Source: Chlamydiota bacterium
GTDB lineage: Bacteria; Chlamydiota; Chlamydiia; Chlamydiales; SLFE01
DNA: 14,215 nucleotides
Assembly: GCA_011065065.1 (NCBI GenBank)
Contig: JAAKFL010000029.1
Span: forward strand, 1-14,215
Direction of reading: 5' to 3'
Below are positions 1 to 7,310 of this stretch, one piece after another. Position 1 is the stretch's first letter. Every line of letters starts with the position of its first letter. The notes beneath the pieces are model-generated. The model was not told where the DNA came from. It saw only the letters and a list, made by a program, of their open reading frames with translations, and made no database searches. The position numbers and the translations under genes are program-made.

Positions 1-917
1 CCATTAAGATGCAAGGCCTTCAAATGACTGTTGTAAGAAAGAGACTTTGCCAAACGTTTAGCTCCGTTATTTCCAATGCCATTAACATTCAAATAAAGAG
101 TTTCTAAAGGTGAATCCGTTTCAATCAACTCTGCGACCGCTTTAGCTCCTTTATTCCCAATATCACATGCGTTGATATTCAAATCCTTCATTGAAGGGTG
201 TGTTTTCAAAGCCTCAACTAAATCCACAATTCGATCACGTAACGGATTGTCGATTAAGCAAAGGCCCTCTAATGTTCGATTCTCCTCTAACATCGAAATG
301 ATCGCATCCACACCGTCATTATCAATCTCACACCGTGATAAATCCAGGCGCTTTAAAATCTTGTTGACTTTGCATGCTTCCGCAAGGGCACCTGTACCAT
401 ATGATGGCCCAACAAGGGTATTTCCACTTAAGGATAAAAGGCTCAACTTTTTATTCTTATACAACATCTCTGCTAACGAATTAGCTCCATCACCATCGAT
501 CTTATTATCTTTTAAACGAAGTTCTTCAACTGTTTTGTTCTTATAAAGAGCTTTTGCAATTCGAGCGACACCCTTTGAAGTCACATTATGATGGTTAAAA
601 TTGACAACGGATAAACATTTAGTTTTACGAATCAATTGCGCAACTGCCTGGGCACCCTCGTCATCAAATTTTTGATCATATTTTCCATGAATTGTTAACG
701 ATTCAAGCTTTGTAAATGCAGAAAAGTTATTGGTTAAAAATTTGATATTCGCCGAATTTAGGACTAAAGGATTCTCTTTTCCTTGAGTGTCTAATTCCGT
801 CATTTTTGGTGCCAATTTGAGAAGTTTATTAAACTTCGTGAAAACGTTTTCTTCATTAAGATTATTTAGGATACATGTGACTTTACTATTATAATCGACA
901 GTTTTGATCGGGTTCAT
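1..917 (-). CDS. Leucine-rich-repeat protein, ribonuclease-inhibitor type (partial, runs off left edge)
   Basis: The minus strand is open from an ATG at 917-915 to the window edge, giving 305 complete codons with no stop, so the C-terminus is missing. A strong Shine-Dalgarno AAGGAGGG lies 4 bases before the ATG. From about residue 100 the protein is a run of about seven 27-30-residue leucine-rich repeats of the ribonuclease inhibitor/RanGAP/NLR kind. Typical units are LRLKDNKIDGDGANSLAEML (residues 133-152) and LYLNVNGIGNNGAKRLAKSL (274-293). Residues 1-95 are a less regular, helical-looking start; no signal peptide or membrane segment is visible. Such LRR proteins form curved protein-binding scaffolds, and in environmental chlamydiae they often belong to expanded families, sometimes with F-box or BTB domains. 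No such domain is visible in the part seen here. A host-interaction role is inference; the LRR assignment is secure. Confidence 0.88.
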   Translation of the reverse strand, partial: MNPIKTVDYNSKVTCILNNLNEENVFTKFNKLLKLAPKMTELDTQGKENPLVLNSANIKFLTNNFSAFTKLESLTIHGKYDQKFDDEGAQAVAQLIRKTKCLSVVNFNHHNVTSKGVARIAKALYKNKTVEELRLKDNKIDGDGANSLAEMLYKNKKLSLLSLSGNTLVGPSYGTGALAEACKVNKILKRLDLSRCEIDNDGVDAIISMLEENRTLEGLCLIDNPLRDRIVDLVEALKTHPSMKDLNINACDIGNKGAKAVAELIETDSPLETLYLNVNGIGNNGAKRLAKSLSYNSHLKALHLN

Positions 918-950
918 TAATCCCTCCTTGCGGGTTTTGAGGTGAGAACG

Positions 951-979
951 AGTATACCACATGGAAATAAGGGCGTCAA
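951..979 (-). promoter_or_regulatory. Sigma70-type promoter with extended -10 for the LRR gene
   Basis: Read on the minus strand, TTGACG (979-974) is followed after exactly 17 bases by TATACT (956-951). TGG directly precedes the -10, which makes an extended -10. Transcription should start near 944, leaving a leader of about 27 bases that carries the AAGGAGGG ribosome site. This is the closest match to the sigma70 consensus I found in the window. It suggests the LRR gene is transcribed on its own rather than only by read-through from the glycosyltransferase gene upstream. Confidence 0.72.
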
Positions 980-1007
980 TATTTTGTCAGGGTGTCTTTT
1001 GCCTTTT

Positions 1008-1880
1008 TTAACGCGCTCGAACAAAAGCCATTTTTATACTATACAACCACAATTTGATCATGCGTCCAATATCCTTCTGAATGAATAACCACTTGAAGGC
1101 AGTGAAAAATCCGAAATAGCGATACACAATCTGAAAAGTCTCTTTAAAGTGTAAGGTCATATCACGTAAGTTTAATCGCTTAAGGTCAAAGTCAATGATC
1201 ACATGACTTGTCGACGCTTGTTGTAAACCCGGAGATAACGCAAACCGACAAAATAAATCTAACTCCCCTCTAACCTTAAAATGTGTCCGGAACTTCCCAA
1301 TGATGCTAAACAAGTCCTTGTGAAACCAAAAAGTTTGAATGGATGTCGGCTGCAATCCCTTCTTTAAAAGAGAAGTAGAGAGCTCCCGGTATAATATCCT
1401 AGGCTCAGATTTCCCATCCCGCAAAAGACAGGCTCCATAAGCCAAATGAGGATTGTTGTTCTCAAGCACAAGATCCATAATGGTTTTGATGGTATACGGA
1501 GATAAATGAAAGTCTCCCGGCGCTAAAAAATTAATATACTCTCCCGTCGCCAAAGAAATCCCTTTATTTAACATTTCATATAGCTGATAAGTCGTCACTG
1601 AACAAATCCGAACTCGTGAATCAAAAAAACTGTTGATAATCTCAAGAGTTCGGTCTGTAGACCCGGCATCGATAATAATCACTTCAAAATCTGGATAGGA
1701 CTCTTTTAGGAGCCGATTGAGAGTCACGGCGATATTTTGAGAATTGTTAAGTGTGGGGATCACAATCGAAATTTTGGGGTAAATGTAGTCGTGATACTCG
1801 ATTTCCCGTTTCAGGGGGGATTCCCCAAGTTTGCTGTTAAATGCATCTGTCATAGTCGGTCCTTTCTCCGTATTCTCCAT
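1008..1880 (-). CDS. Family 2 glycosyltransferase (GT-A fold)
   Basis: This gene encodes 290 residues, taking the ATG at 1880-1878. The N-terminal GT2 nucleotide-sugar-binding core is clear. It has the first strand KISIVIPTLNNSQN (36-49), the strand EVIIIDAGSTDRT (66-78) with the UDP-contacting Asp71, and the segment NKGISLATGEYINFLAPGDF (105-124), where the usual DXD metal motif is replaced by APGD. GELDLF (205-210) fits the later acidic motif. The C-terminal 40 residues are basic and hydrophobic and could associate with the inner membrane. Such enzymes transfer sugars to lipopolysaccharide, glycolipids or proteins; the acceptor cannot be told. GGAG lies 5 bases before the chosen ATG. A second ATG at 1853 also has a good site (AAAGGA). 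The longer reading from GTG 1967 would overlap the glyQS start and is less likely. The gene is divergent from glyQS, with 79 bases between start codons. Confidence 0.85.
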   Translation of the reverse strand: MENTEKGPTMTDAFNSKLGESPLKREIEYHDYIYPKISIVIPTLNNSQNIAVTLNRLLKESYPDFEVIIIDAGSTDRTLEIINSFFDSRVRICSVTTYQLYEMLNKGISLATGEYINFLAPGDFHLSPYTIKTIMDLVLENNNPHLAYGACLLRDGKSEPRILYRELSTSLLKKGLQPTSIQTFWFHKDLFSIIGKFRTHFKVRGELDLFCRFALSPGLQQASTSHVIIDFDLKRLNLRDMTLHFKETFQIVYRYFGFFTAFKWLFIQKDIGRMIKLWLYSIKMAFVRAR

Positions 1881-1906
1881 TAAAACTCCATTTGACTCAA
1901 TACCAC

Positions 1907-1935
1907 TTGTCCCAAAAAACGGTTCACGGTAAAAT
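1907..1935 (+). promoter_or_regulatory. Candidate promoter for glyQS
   Basis: TTGTCC (1907-1912) and TAAAAT (1930-1935) are 17 bases apart, a good sigma70-type arrangement. A start near 1942 would leave a leader of roughly 18 bases with an AAGG ribosome site (1949-1952) before the ATG at 1960. It lies in the divergent space shared with the glycosyltransferase gene, for which I saw no equally good promoter. Confidence 0.5.
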
Positions 1936-1959
1936 TTTCCTTCAACCAAGGTAACTAAC

Positions 1960-4900
1960 ATGGTCACTTTTCAAGAGCTAATCAACCGTCTCACAAAATT
2001 TTGGCAAGACCAGGGATGTATCATCCATCAGGGATATGATCTGGAAAAAGGGGCAGGAACACTAAATCCTGCTACTTTTCTAAGGTGCTTAGGTCCAGAA
2101 CCTTACAAGGCTGGATATGTAGAACCTAGCCGTCGTCCGACAGATGGTCGGTATGGAGAAAACCCGAACCGGGTTCAGCATTACTTTCAGTTTCAGGTGA
2201 TCCTGAAGCCTTCTCCTCCGGATATTCAAACGGTCTACCTTCAATCACTAGAGGCAATTGGTCTGAATCTGTCTGAGCATGACATCCGATTTGTTCATGA
2301 TGACTGGGAAAACCCGACGATCGGAGCAGCCGGGCTTGGTTGGGAAGCGTGGATTGATGGAATGGAGGTGACCCAAATCACCTATTTCCAGGTTTGCGGT
2401 GGTCTTCCTGTCGATGTCGTGACGGGCGAACTCACTTATGGAATTGAGCGCTTAGCGATGTATCTCCAGGATGTGGACAGCATTTTTGATCTACAATGGA
2501 ATGACGAATACACTTATGGGGATATTTATCTTCGGAATGAACAGGAATGGAGCGAGTACAATTTTGAGCTGGCGTCTGTGCCCATGTGGTTGAAGCAGTT
2601 TGAAGAGTACGAGAGGGAAGCAAACGAGCTCATTGAACGAAAACTCCCCCTCCCTGCCTACGATTTTGTGATGAAGGCGTCTCACTCGTTCAATATTTTA
2701 GACGCACGTGGTGCCATTTCGGTGACCGAAAGAACCGGATATATCACCCGCATCCGAAATCTTGCCAGAGGTGTCGCCAAAGCTTACGTTAAAAGTCGAG
2801 AAGAGCAAGGATTTCCTCTTATTAAATCTCCTTTCAAAGAACCTCCACAGCACGACTTTACCAAGGAAATCGAAGCTTTAAAAGCATTGGAACAAGTAAA
2901 GACGGAAGATTTCCTCTTGGAAATTGGATCGGAAGAGCTCCCGGCAACATTTGTTCCCATCGGAATCAAAAGCCTTGAAAAATCAATCCGCGAACTGCTC
3001 AAGAAAGAAGAGATCCCTTTCAAAGACATTTCCCTATACGGAACTCCTCGCCGCCTTTCAGTGATTATTCATGAAATGGCCACGAAAAAAGAGGCCAAAG
3101 AGGTAGAGCGACGCGGACCTAAAATTTCCCAAGTCTTTGATGAACATAGTCAGATTACCAAAGCTGGAGAAGGATTTTTCCGCTCATTGGGCATGTCTCA
3201 TCCCACAAAAGATGAAATCTTAAGCGGCAAAAACAAGAATCTCGAAATCCGGAATAACTATCTGTTTGCGACGATCAAAACAGAAGCGGTGTCCACGGCT
3301 GACATTTTAAGAAAGCAGCTTCCCGACCTTATTTCGAACTTAAGTTTCCCCAAAAAGATGCGTTGGTCCAACTTCAATATCACTTACGCGCGCCCATTGA
3401 TATGGATTGTCTCGCTGTTTGGTCGGACTGTCGTCCCCTTTCAATTGGCGAATGTGGTGACATCAAATACCACATTTGGTCATCGTCAAATCGCACCAAA
3501 GCCCGTTATTATCGATCACCCGAAAGACTATGTCGAAACCTTGCGAAAGGCCCATGTCATTGTCGATATCGAGGAAAGAAGAAACCTCATTCTCAAAGAG
3601 CTTGAAAAGGTTGAATCTCAACTTCAAGGTGAAATTCTTGAAAAAGACCGAGTGCTTTCCGAAGTGGTCCATCTTGTTGAAGAGCCATATGTAACAACTG
3701 CATCCTTTGATCAAGATTACCTGAAAGCGCCGAAGGAACTCTTAGTTTCGGAAATGGTGGAACACCAGAAATACTTCCCCATCGCGAATGCAGATGGTGA
3801 GCTGATGAATTCCATTGTCATTACCACAAACAACATTCCGAGCGACAAAATCCGCCGTGGAAATGTCAAGGTTCTTTCAGCCAGATTGAGTGACGGAGTC
3901 TTCCTCTATGAACAAGACCTGAAGGTTCCTCTGGACCAAATGAACGAAAAGCTCAAATCCGTGACCTTCCAGAAAGAATTGGGAAGTGTTTGGGACAAAG
4001 TTGAAAGAATCATCAGCAATGTTAAAACCATTCACCATCATCTCCCGATCTGCGAAATCAATGATGCCCTTCGGGCAGCTCAGTACTGTAAAACGGACTT
4101 GGCCTCGGCCGCAGTGTTTGAGTTTCCTGATCTCCAAGGTATCATGGGATATCGCTATGCATTGGCACAAGACGAAACACCTGAAGTGGCGCTGGCGATT
4201 AAAGAGCATTGGATGCCAGTAGGAGAAAAAGCACCGCTCCCCGAATCCGATACAGGAATCATTTTAAGCATTGCCGACAAGCTCGATAACCTAGTCGGTT
4301 GCTTTGCTGTGGGGCTGAAGCCGACCTCATCAAGTGATCCTTATGCCTTAAGACGGCAAGTGTTGGGGATCATCAAAATTCTGATTCAGGGTCAATATCA
4401 CCTCCCACTAAATGAAGTGTTACATGCCAGTTACCAACACTTAAACATTGAGGCGGAAGAGAAAGAGGTTTTATCAAATATTCGTCATTTTATCACACAA
4501 CGAATCAAAACGGTGTTCCAGGACTACGGTTTTCAACCTGATATCATTGAGGCTAGCTTGTCCACTGCTATGGATGATATCTATGACACCTTTTGTCGCG
4601 TTTCAGCGCTTCATAATTTCCGTAAAGATAAAGAACGGTTTCAACAGCTTTTTGAAGTCTATAAGCGAGCGAAAGGACAGCTAGAGAAGTTTGAACGGAT
4701 GGACTTTTCTGAAGGTTTGTTGAAAGAAGATGCCGAGAAAGAGTTGAACAAGCAATTGAATGACATCCAAGACAAGTTATCAGTTAGTCTTGAATCGAAA
4801 AATTATAAAGAAGCTTATAATTTGATTGCTACCCTGCAGCCTCCGCTGGCTAAGTTATTTGATGAAGTGAGAGTTTTAGCTGATGATGAGCAGTTAAAGC

Positions 4901-4977
4901 AAAATCGTTTGGCGTTGTTGCAGCGAGTCTTTGATCGGTTTGGATTGCTTTTGGACTTTAGTAAGATCCGCGAGTGA
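1960..4977 (+). CDS. glyQS: Glycyl-tRNA synthetase, fused alpha and beta subunits
   Basis: This 1005-residue cytoplasmic enzyme charges tRNA-Gly with glycine using ATP. In most bacteria it is an alpha2-beta2 tetramer from two genes; here both parts are one chain, as in Chlamydia, whose protein is of almost the same length. Residues 1 to about 290 are the catalytic alpha part. It shows FWQDQGCIIHQGYDLEKGAG near the N-terminus, the PSRRPTDGRYGENPNR stretch, and GLPVDVVTGELTYGIERLAM. The beta part starts near residue 317 with FLLEIGSEELPATFVPIGIK. It carries the tRNA-binding and HD-like regions (KTDLASAAVFEFPDLQGIMG from residue 711) and a C-terminal DALR-type anticodon-binding region. No frameshift or internal stop interrupts it. 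AAGG precedes the ATG by 7 bases. The downstream neighbour is a decayed gene fragment, so it is probably transcribed alone. Confidence 0.97.
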   Translation: MVTFQELINRLTKFWQDQGCIIHQGYDLEKGAGTLNPATFLRCLGPEPYKAGYVEPSRRPTDGRYGENPNRVQHYFQFQVILKPSPPDIQTVYLQSLEAIGLNLSEHDIRFVHDDWENPTIGAAGLGWEAWIDGMEVTQITYFQVCGGLPVDVVTGELTYGIERLAMYLQDVDSIFDLQWNDEYTYGDIYLRNEQEWSEYNFELASVPMWLKQFEEYEREANELIERKLPLPAYDFVMKASHSFNILDARGAISVTERTGYITRIRNLARGVAKAYVKSREEQGFPLIKSPFKEPPQHDFTKEIEALKALEQVKTEDFLLEIGSEELPATFVPIGIKSLEKSIRELLKKEEIPFKDISLYGTPRRLSVIIHEMATKKEAKEVERRGPKISQVFDEHSQITKAGEGFFRSLGMSHPTKDEILSGKNKNLEIRNNYLFATIKTEAVSTADILRKQLPDLISNLSFPKKMRWSNFNITYARPLIWIVSLFGRTVVPFQLANVVTSNTTFGHRQIAPKPVIIDHPKDYVETLRKAHVIVDIEERRNLILKELEKVESQLQGEILEKDRVLSEVVHLVEEPYVTTASFDQDYLKAPKELLVSEMVEHQKYFPIANADGELMNSIVITTNNIPSDKIRRGNVKVLSARLSDGVFLYEQDLKVPLDQMNEKLKSVTFQKELGSVWDKVERIISNVKTIHHHLPICEINDALRAAQYCKTDLASAAVFEFPDLQGIMGYRYALAQDETPEVALAIKEHWMPVGEKAPLPESDTGIILSIADKLDNLVGCFAVGLKPTSSSDPYALRRQVLGIIKILIQGQYHLPLNEVLHASYQHLNIEAEEKEVLSNIRHFITQRIKTVFQDYGFQPDIIEASLSTAMDDIYDTFCRVSALHNFRKDKERFQQLFEVYKRAKGQLEKFERMDFSEGLLKEDAEKELNKQLNDIQDKLSVSLESKNYKEAYNLIATLQPPLAKLFDEVRVLADDEQLKQNRLALLQRVFDRFGLLLDFSKIRE

Positions 4978-5032
4978 TTTTAGGCAGCAGATAAGCGCAG
5001 ATTATTTATATACGTATTTTTGAATTAAGGTA

Positions 5033-5190
5033 GTTCGTCCTTACCTCAACTCCTTTTATAAAGCTCCCGATGATGAAATCCATTTTCATCTTTATACAAA
5101 CACCGGTCACCAATCTTTCCACTTCAGTTAAGATATGAGCACGATGTGATCTCAATGATTCACACACTGGATGATTATTCGCAATTCATC
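5033..5190 (+). pseudogene. Decayed duplicate of the 3' end of the lipase-like gene
   Basis: Bases 5033-5175 align with 5909-6052 of the intact hydrolase gene just downstream, with a net loss of one base. The alignment starts with an identical 12-base block at 5033 and ends with CACACACTG plus a near-identical tail. Weaker likeness continues to about 5190. Read in the matching frame, it encodes VRPYLNSFYKAPDDE and HFHLYTNTGHQSFHF, the counterpart of residues 212-243 of the intact protein including the region of its catalytic His. A TAA at 5128-5130 then interrupts it, and the frame shifts soon after. No start, nucleophile region or upstream part remains. It is the remnant of a tandem copy that has mostly been deleted. 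The rest of the 295-base gap between glyQS and the hydrolase holds nothing else I recognise. Confidence 0.85.
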
Positions 5191-5272
5191 TTCTTAACCC
5201 ATTAATAACTAATTATTTAACTCTTGATCGAAAAAATAGGATGTGAGAAAATTTCTGCAACGAGGTGATTAA

Positions 5273-6076
5273 ATGGGAAGCCAATTCACTATAAGTAAAA
5301 TTTTATTCACACTACTTTTAACCCATTCTATTGTATTCGGGGACTCAATCTTCAGCGACTTCCAGCGCGACACACCTGCGCTGTGGCGTTATTGTTTGCT
5401 ACGATGTCTAGGAGGTTACGAAACTTCCCAAAAGACCCCTTTTACGATGGAAGGCGACACTCCTATTATATTGGTTCATGGATATCTCAATTCCAATATT
5501 GTATGGATAGATTTCCGAAAGGCTCTTGAACAGGCAAAACTGGGTCCAGTGTATGCACCAACTCTTCATTCATCGGTAAAAGATATCCGTCGCTCGGCAA
5601 AAGAAATTGCTAGGCTTGTTGAGAATGTGCGTGAGCAAAATGGAGGAAAACCGGTGATTCTGATCGGGCATTCTATGGGAGGCCTTGTATCCTCCACCTG
5701 CGCTCAATTTTATACTCCTCCCGGTTCGATAAAAGCGGTGATCACAATCGGCAGCCCTCTACGTGGAACGAAACTTGCCCCACTTGGTTATGGTAAAGCA
5801 GTTCATCAAATGCAGTGCGGTAGTCCCTTCCTCAAAAAATTAAATGCTGAAATCATGGATCATCCACAGGCCACTTATTTCTGCTTAGGGAGTGCTAACG
5901 ATCAAGTGGTTCGTCCTTACCAAAACTCCTTTTACAAAGAGCCTGATGGTGATAGTCATTTTCACCTTTACACAGACATCGGACACCTCTCTTTTCTCTT
6001 TCATGAAGATGTGATCAACGATTTGATCTCAATGGTTCACACACTGAATGATGCCAGCAGCGGCAATCATCCATAA
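5273..6076 (+). CDS. Lipase/esterase-like alpha/beta hydrolase, exported
   Basis: This gene encodes 267 residues. A hydrophobic stretch (residues 8-23, ending VFG) looks like a Sec signal peptide, so the enzyme probably acts in the periplasm or outside the cell. The hydrolase core follows. IILVHGY (65-71) forms the oxyanion-hole turn. GHSMG (132-136) is the nucleophile elbow with Ser134. SANDQVV (207-213) supplies the likely acid Asp210, and DIGHLSF (235-241) the catalytic His238. This layout resembles triacylglycerol lipases and PGAP1-like esterases that cut ester bonds in lipids; the substrate cannot be told. Cys41, Cys45 and other cysteines may form disulfides. GAGGTG lies 5 bases before the ATG. 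The gene stands alone: a broken partial copy of itself is upstream and a strong terminator downstream. The catalytic residues are intact, so I take it to be active. Confidence 0.88.
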   Translation: MGSQFTISKILFTLLLTHSIVFGDSIFSDFQRDTPALWRYCLLRCLGGYETSQKTPFTMEGDTPIILVHGYLNSNIVWIDFRKALEQAKLGPVYAPTLHSSVKDIRRSAKEIARLVENVREQNGGKPVILIGHSMGGLVSSTCAQFYTPPGSIKAVITIGSPLRGTKLAPLGYGKAVHQMQCGSPFLKKLNAEIMDHPQATYFCLGSANDQVVRPYQNSFYKEPDGDSHFHLYTDIGHLSFLFHEDVINDLISMVHTLNDASSGNHP

Positions 6077-6129
6077 GTGTTGGTGAGGTGCTGATCATTT
6101 TTTTTACTTCACATCCTGTTAATCCTTGC

Positions 6130-6188
6130 TATCCTATTATCCTGTTTTTTTTCACGTATGAACACAGGATATTAGGATATTTTTTTTT
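6130..6188 (+). terminator. Rho-independent terminator after the hydrolase gene
   Basis: The 16-base arms TATCCTATTATCCTGT (6130-6145) and ACAGGATATTAGGATA (6164-6179) are complementary except at one central position. The loop contains a further small palindrome (TTCA-CGTA-TGAA). Nine T residues follow at 6180-6188. The hairpin starts about 55 bases after the hydrolase stop and separates that gene from the RING cluster. Confidence 0.85.
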
Positions 6189-6220
6189 ACTTTGGCAGTA
6201 ATTGATATTTATTATAAAAT
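6186..6220 (+). promoter_or_regulatory. Promoter-like region of RS1
   Basis: TTTACTTT (6186-6193) is followed 27 bases later (start to start) by TATAAA (6213-6218). An alternative reading is TTGGCA (6192-6197), 17 bases, then TAAAAT (6215-6220), which is a good sigma70 promoter. The region overlaps the end of the preceding terminator's T-tract. RS5 and RS6 have the same TTTACTTT and TATAAA elements at 26 bases, so these genes may be co-regulated. Confidence 0.55.
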
Positions 6221-6259
6221 AAGTGCGAAATTTCTCGATTTCTTTAAAGGAGCTCAATA

Positions 6260-7231
6260 GTGGAATGTTCAACAAAAGTATTCATGACGAATATGGAAGA
6301 ACTCTTTTCTGAACAATGTGTCGACAAAGATCTCGAGTGCATAATTTGCATGGAAACATTCACGAATCCACACATTCTTATCAGCTGTTTTCATGTCTTC
6401 TGTAGAGACTGTATTGATGATTGTAGAACAAGAGATTCCAAATGCCCCATCTGCCGGATAGAATTTGAAGCCGAACAAATCATTCCTTCTCCTGAACACG
6501 AAAAATTGCTTGCTGAACTGACACAAGATATTATCAAGAAAACACTGATCACTGAAAAACCAAAAGAGAAGCAACCAGCCCCTGTGGAATCCAAATCTTC
6601 TGATGGAATCGAAGAACTTTTGCTAGAAGAACAAGTCGATATTGAAGAAATATCCGAACATATTGATATCACCTCAGTATTTGAAGGGATCACAGCTCTC
6701 AACTGTTCCAATTTACGGAATCTCTCAGCCCGTGGAGAGATTAGATTAATCAATGTCAGTGCAAATAGCGTCATATCTCACAAAAATAAAATATTAATCA
6801 TGGGAAGTCCTAAACGACTATCTGCTTTCAAAAAAATCGAAGCTAAGAAAAAAATCTGCCTTGTTTTTACTTCATCAGATTACGTGAAATCGAGGAAAAG
6901 TACTGTTGCGACACGGTGCAGCCAGATCAAATACATTGAAGCTGTCAAAGAAGTGACCTTATCTGGAAGTACTGTTTCCAATATCACCTTAGAAGCTTAT
7001 TTTGAAGAGGAAAACCCAATTGCGCAGGCGACTCTGGATTTAATAAAGCATGATGAGGGTAGAGAAAATCGAATTGAAGGTCTCATAAGCATCATTCCTC
7101 CAGAGAATTCCGATGCACGAAATCCTCGAGTCCAATTATCCATTACTGGAAAAGGCTTCATCACTGGAAAAATCCAATTTGTCAATTGTAGAGGTGAAAT
7201 ACGTTCCAGCGAAAAAATTATTCTCAGCTGA
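6260..7231 (+). CDS. RS1: RING-finger protein with beta-solenoid-like C-terminal half
   Basis: This gene encodes 323 residues. It starts at GTG 6260, because AAAGGAG lies 7 bases upstream and the resulting N-terminus (MECST) resembles the MExTS starts of the paralogues. The RING finger is complete and of C3HC4 type: C27-C30-C43-H45-C48-C51-C62-C65. CPICR at its end supplies an Arg at the linchpin position that E3 ligases use to activate E2-ubiquitin. Residues 70-125 are a charged, acidic linker. From about residue 130 the protein is strand-rich with regular hydrophobic alternation, for example SARGEIRLINVSANSV and EVTLSGSTVSNITLEA. The end, VQLSITGKGFITGKIQF plus a Cys-x-Gly, is the family's C-terminal signature. 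It is probably an E3 ubiquitin ligase acting in a eukaryotic host. RING identity is firm; solenoid fold, secretion and target are inference. No terminator separates it from RS2, 76 bases downstream. Confidence 0.86.
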   Translation: MECSTKVFMTNMEELFSEQCVDKDLECIICMETFTNPHILISCFHVFCRDCIDDCRTRDSKCPICRIEFEAEQIIPSPEHEKLLAELTQDIIKKTLITEKPKEKQPAPVESKSSDGIEELLLEEQVDIEEISEHIDITSVFEGITALNCSNLRNLSARGEIRLINVSANSVISHKNKILIMGSPKRLSAFKKIEAKKKICLVFTSSDYVKSRKSTVATRCSQIKYIEAVKEVTLSGSTVSNITLEAYFEEENPIAQATLDLIKHDEGRENRIEGLISIIPPENSDARNPRVQLSITGKGFITGKIQFVNCRGEIRSSEKIILS

Positions 7232-7248
7232 CAAGCATTTTCATTGCA

Positions 7249-7310
7249 GAGAATCGCGATATCGTATAAAGTTAAAGCTCATTTTAAATTAAAATATGGA
7301 GGGCAAAATG
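7249..7310 (+). repeat. Upstream region of RS2, duplicated before RS3
   Basis: The stretch from AGAATCG through GGAGGG to the ATG matches 8642-8702 before RS3, differing at scattered positions and by one base just before the ATG. Both copies carry a possible -10 (TATAAA at 7265-7270; TATAAG at 8658-8663), an identical run (AGCTCATTTTAAATTAAAAT) and the GGAGGG ribosome site (7298-7303; 8691-8696). A -35 is not convincing in either copy: TTGCAG and TTGTCA sit only 15 bases away. It shows that RS2 and RS3 were duplicated together with their leaders. Confidence 0.6.

Noticed and set aside
172..546. A 124-codon open frame on the plus strand
   Set aside because: It lies antisense to the LRR gene, has no ribosome site and no domain-like sequence. 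The minus strand shows clear LRR repeats.
1881..1967. Longer start for the glycosyltransferase at GTG 1967
   Set aside because: It would overlap the glyQS start codon and use up the whole divergent space. ATG 1880 has a good ribosome site.
4978..5272. tRNA or small RNA gene between glyQS and the hydrolase
   Set aside because: No cloverleaf, T-loop motif or strong hairpin was seen. The only recognisable content is the hydrolase gene remnant.
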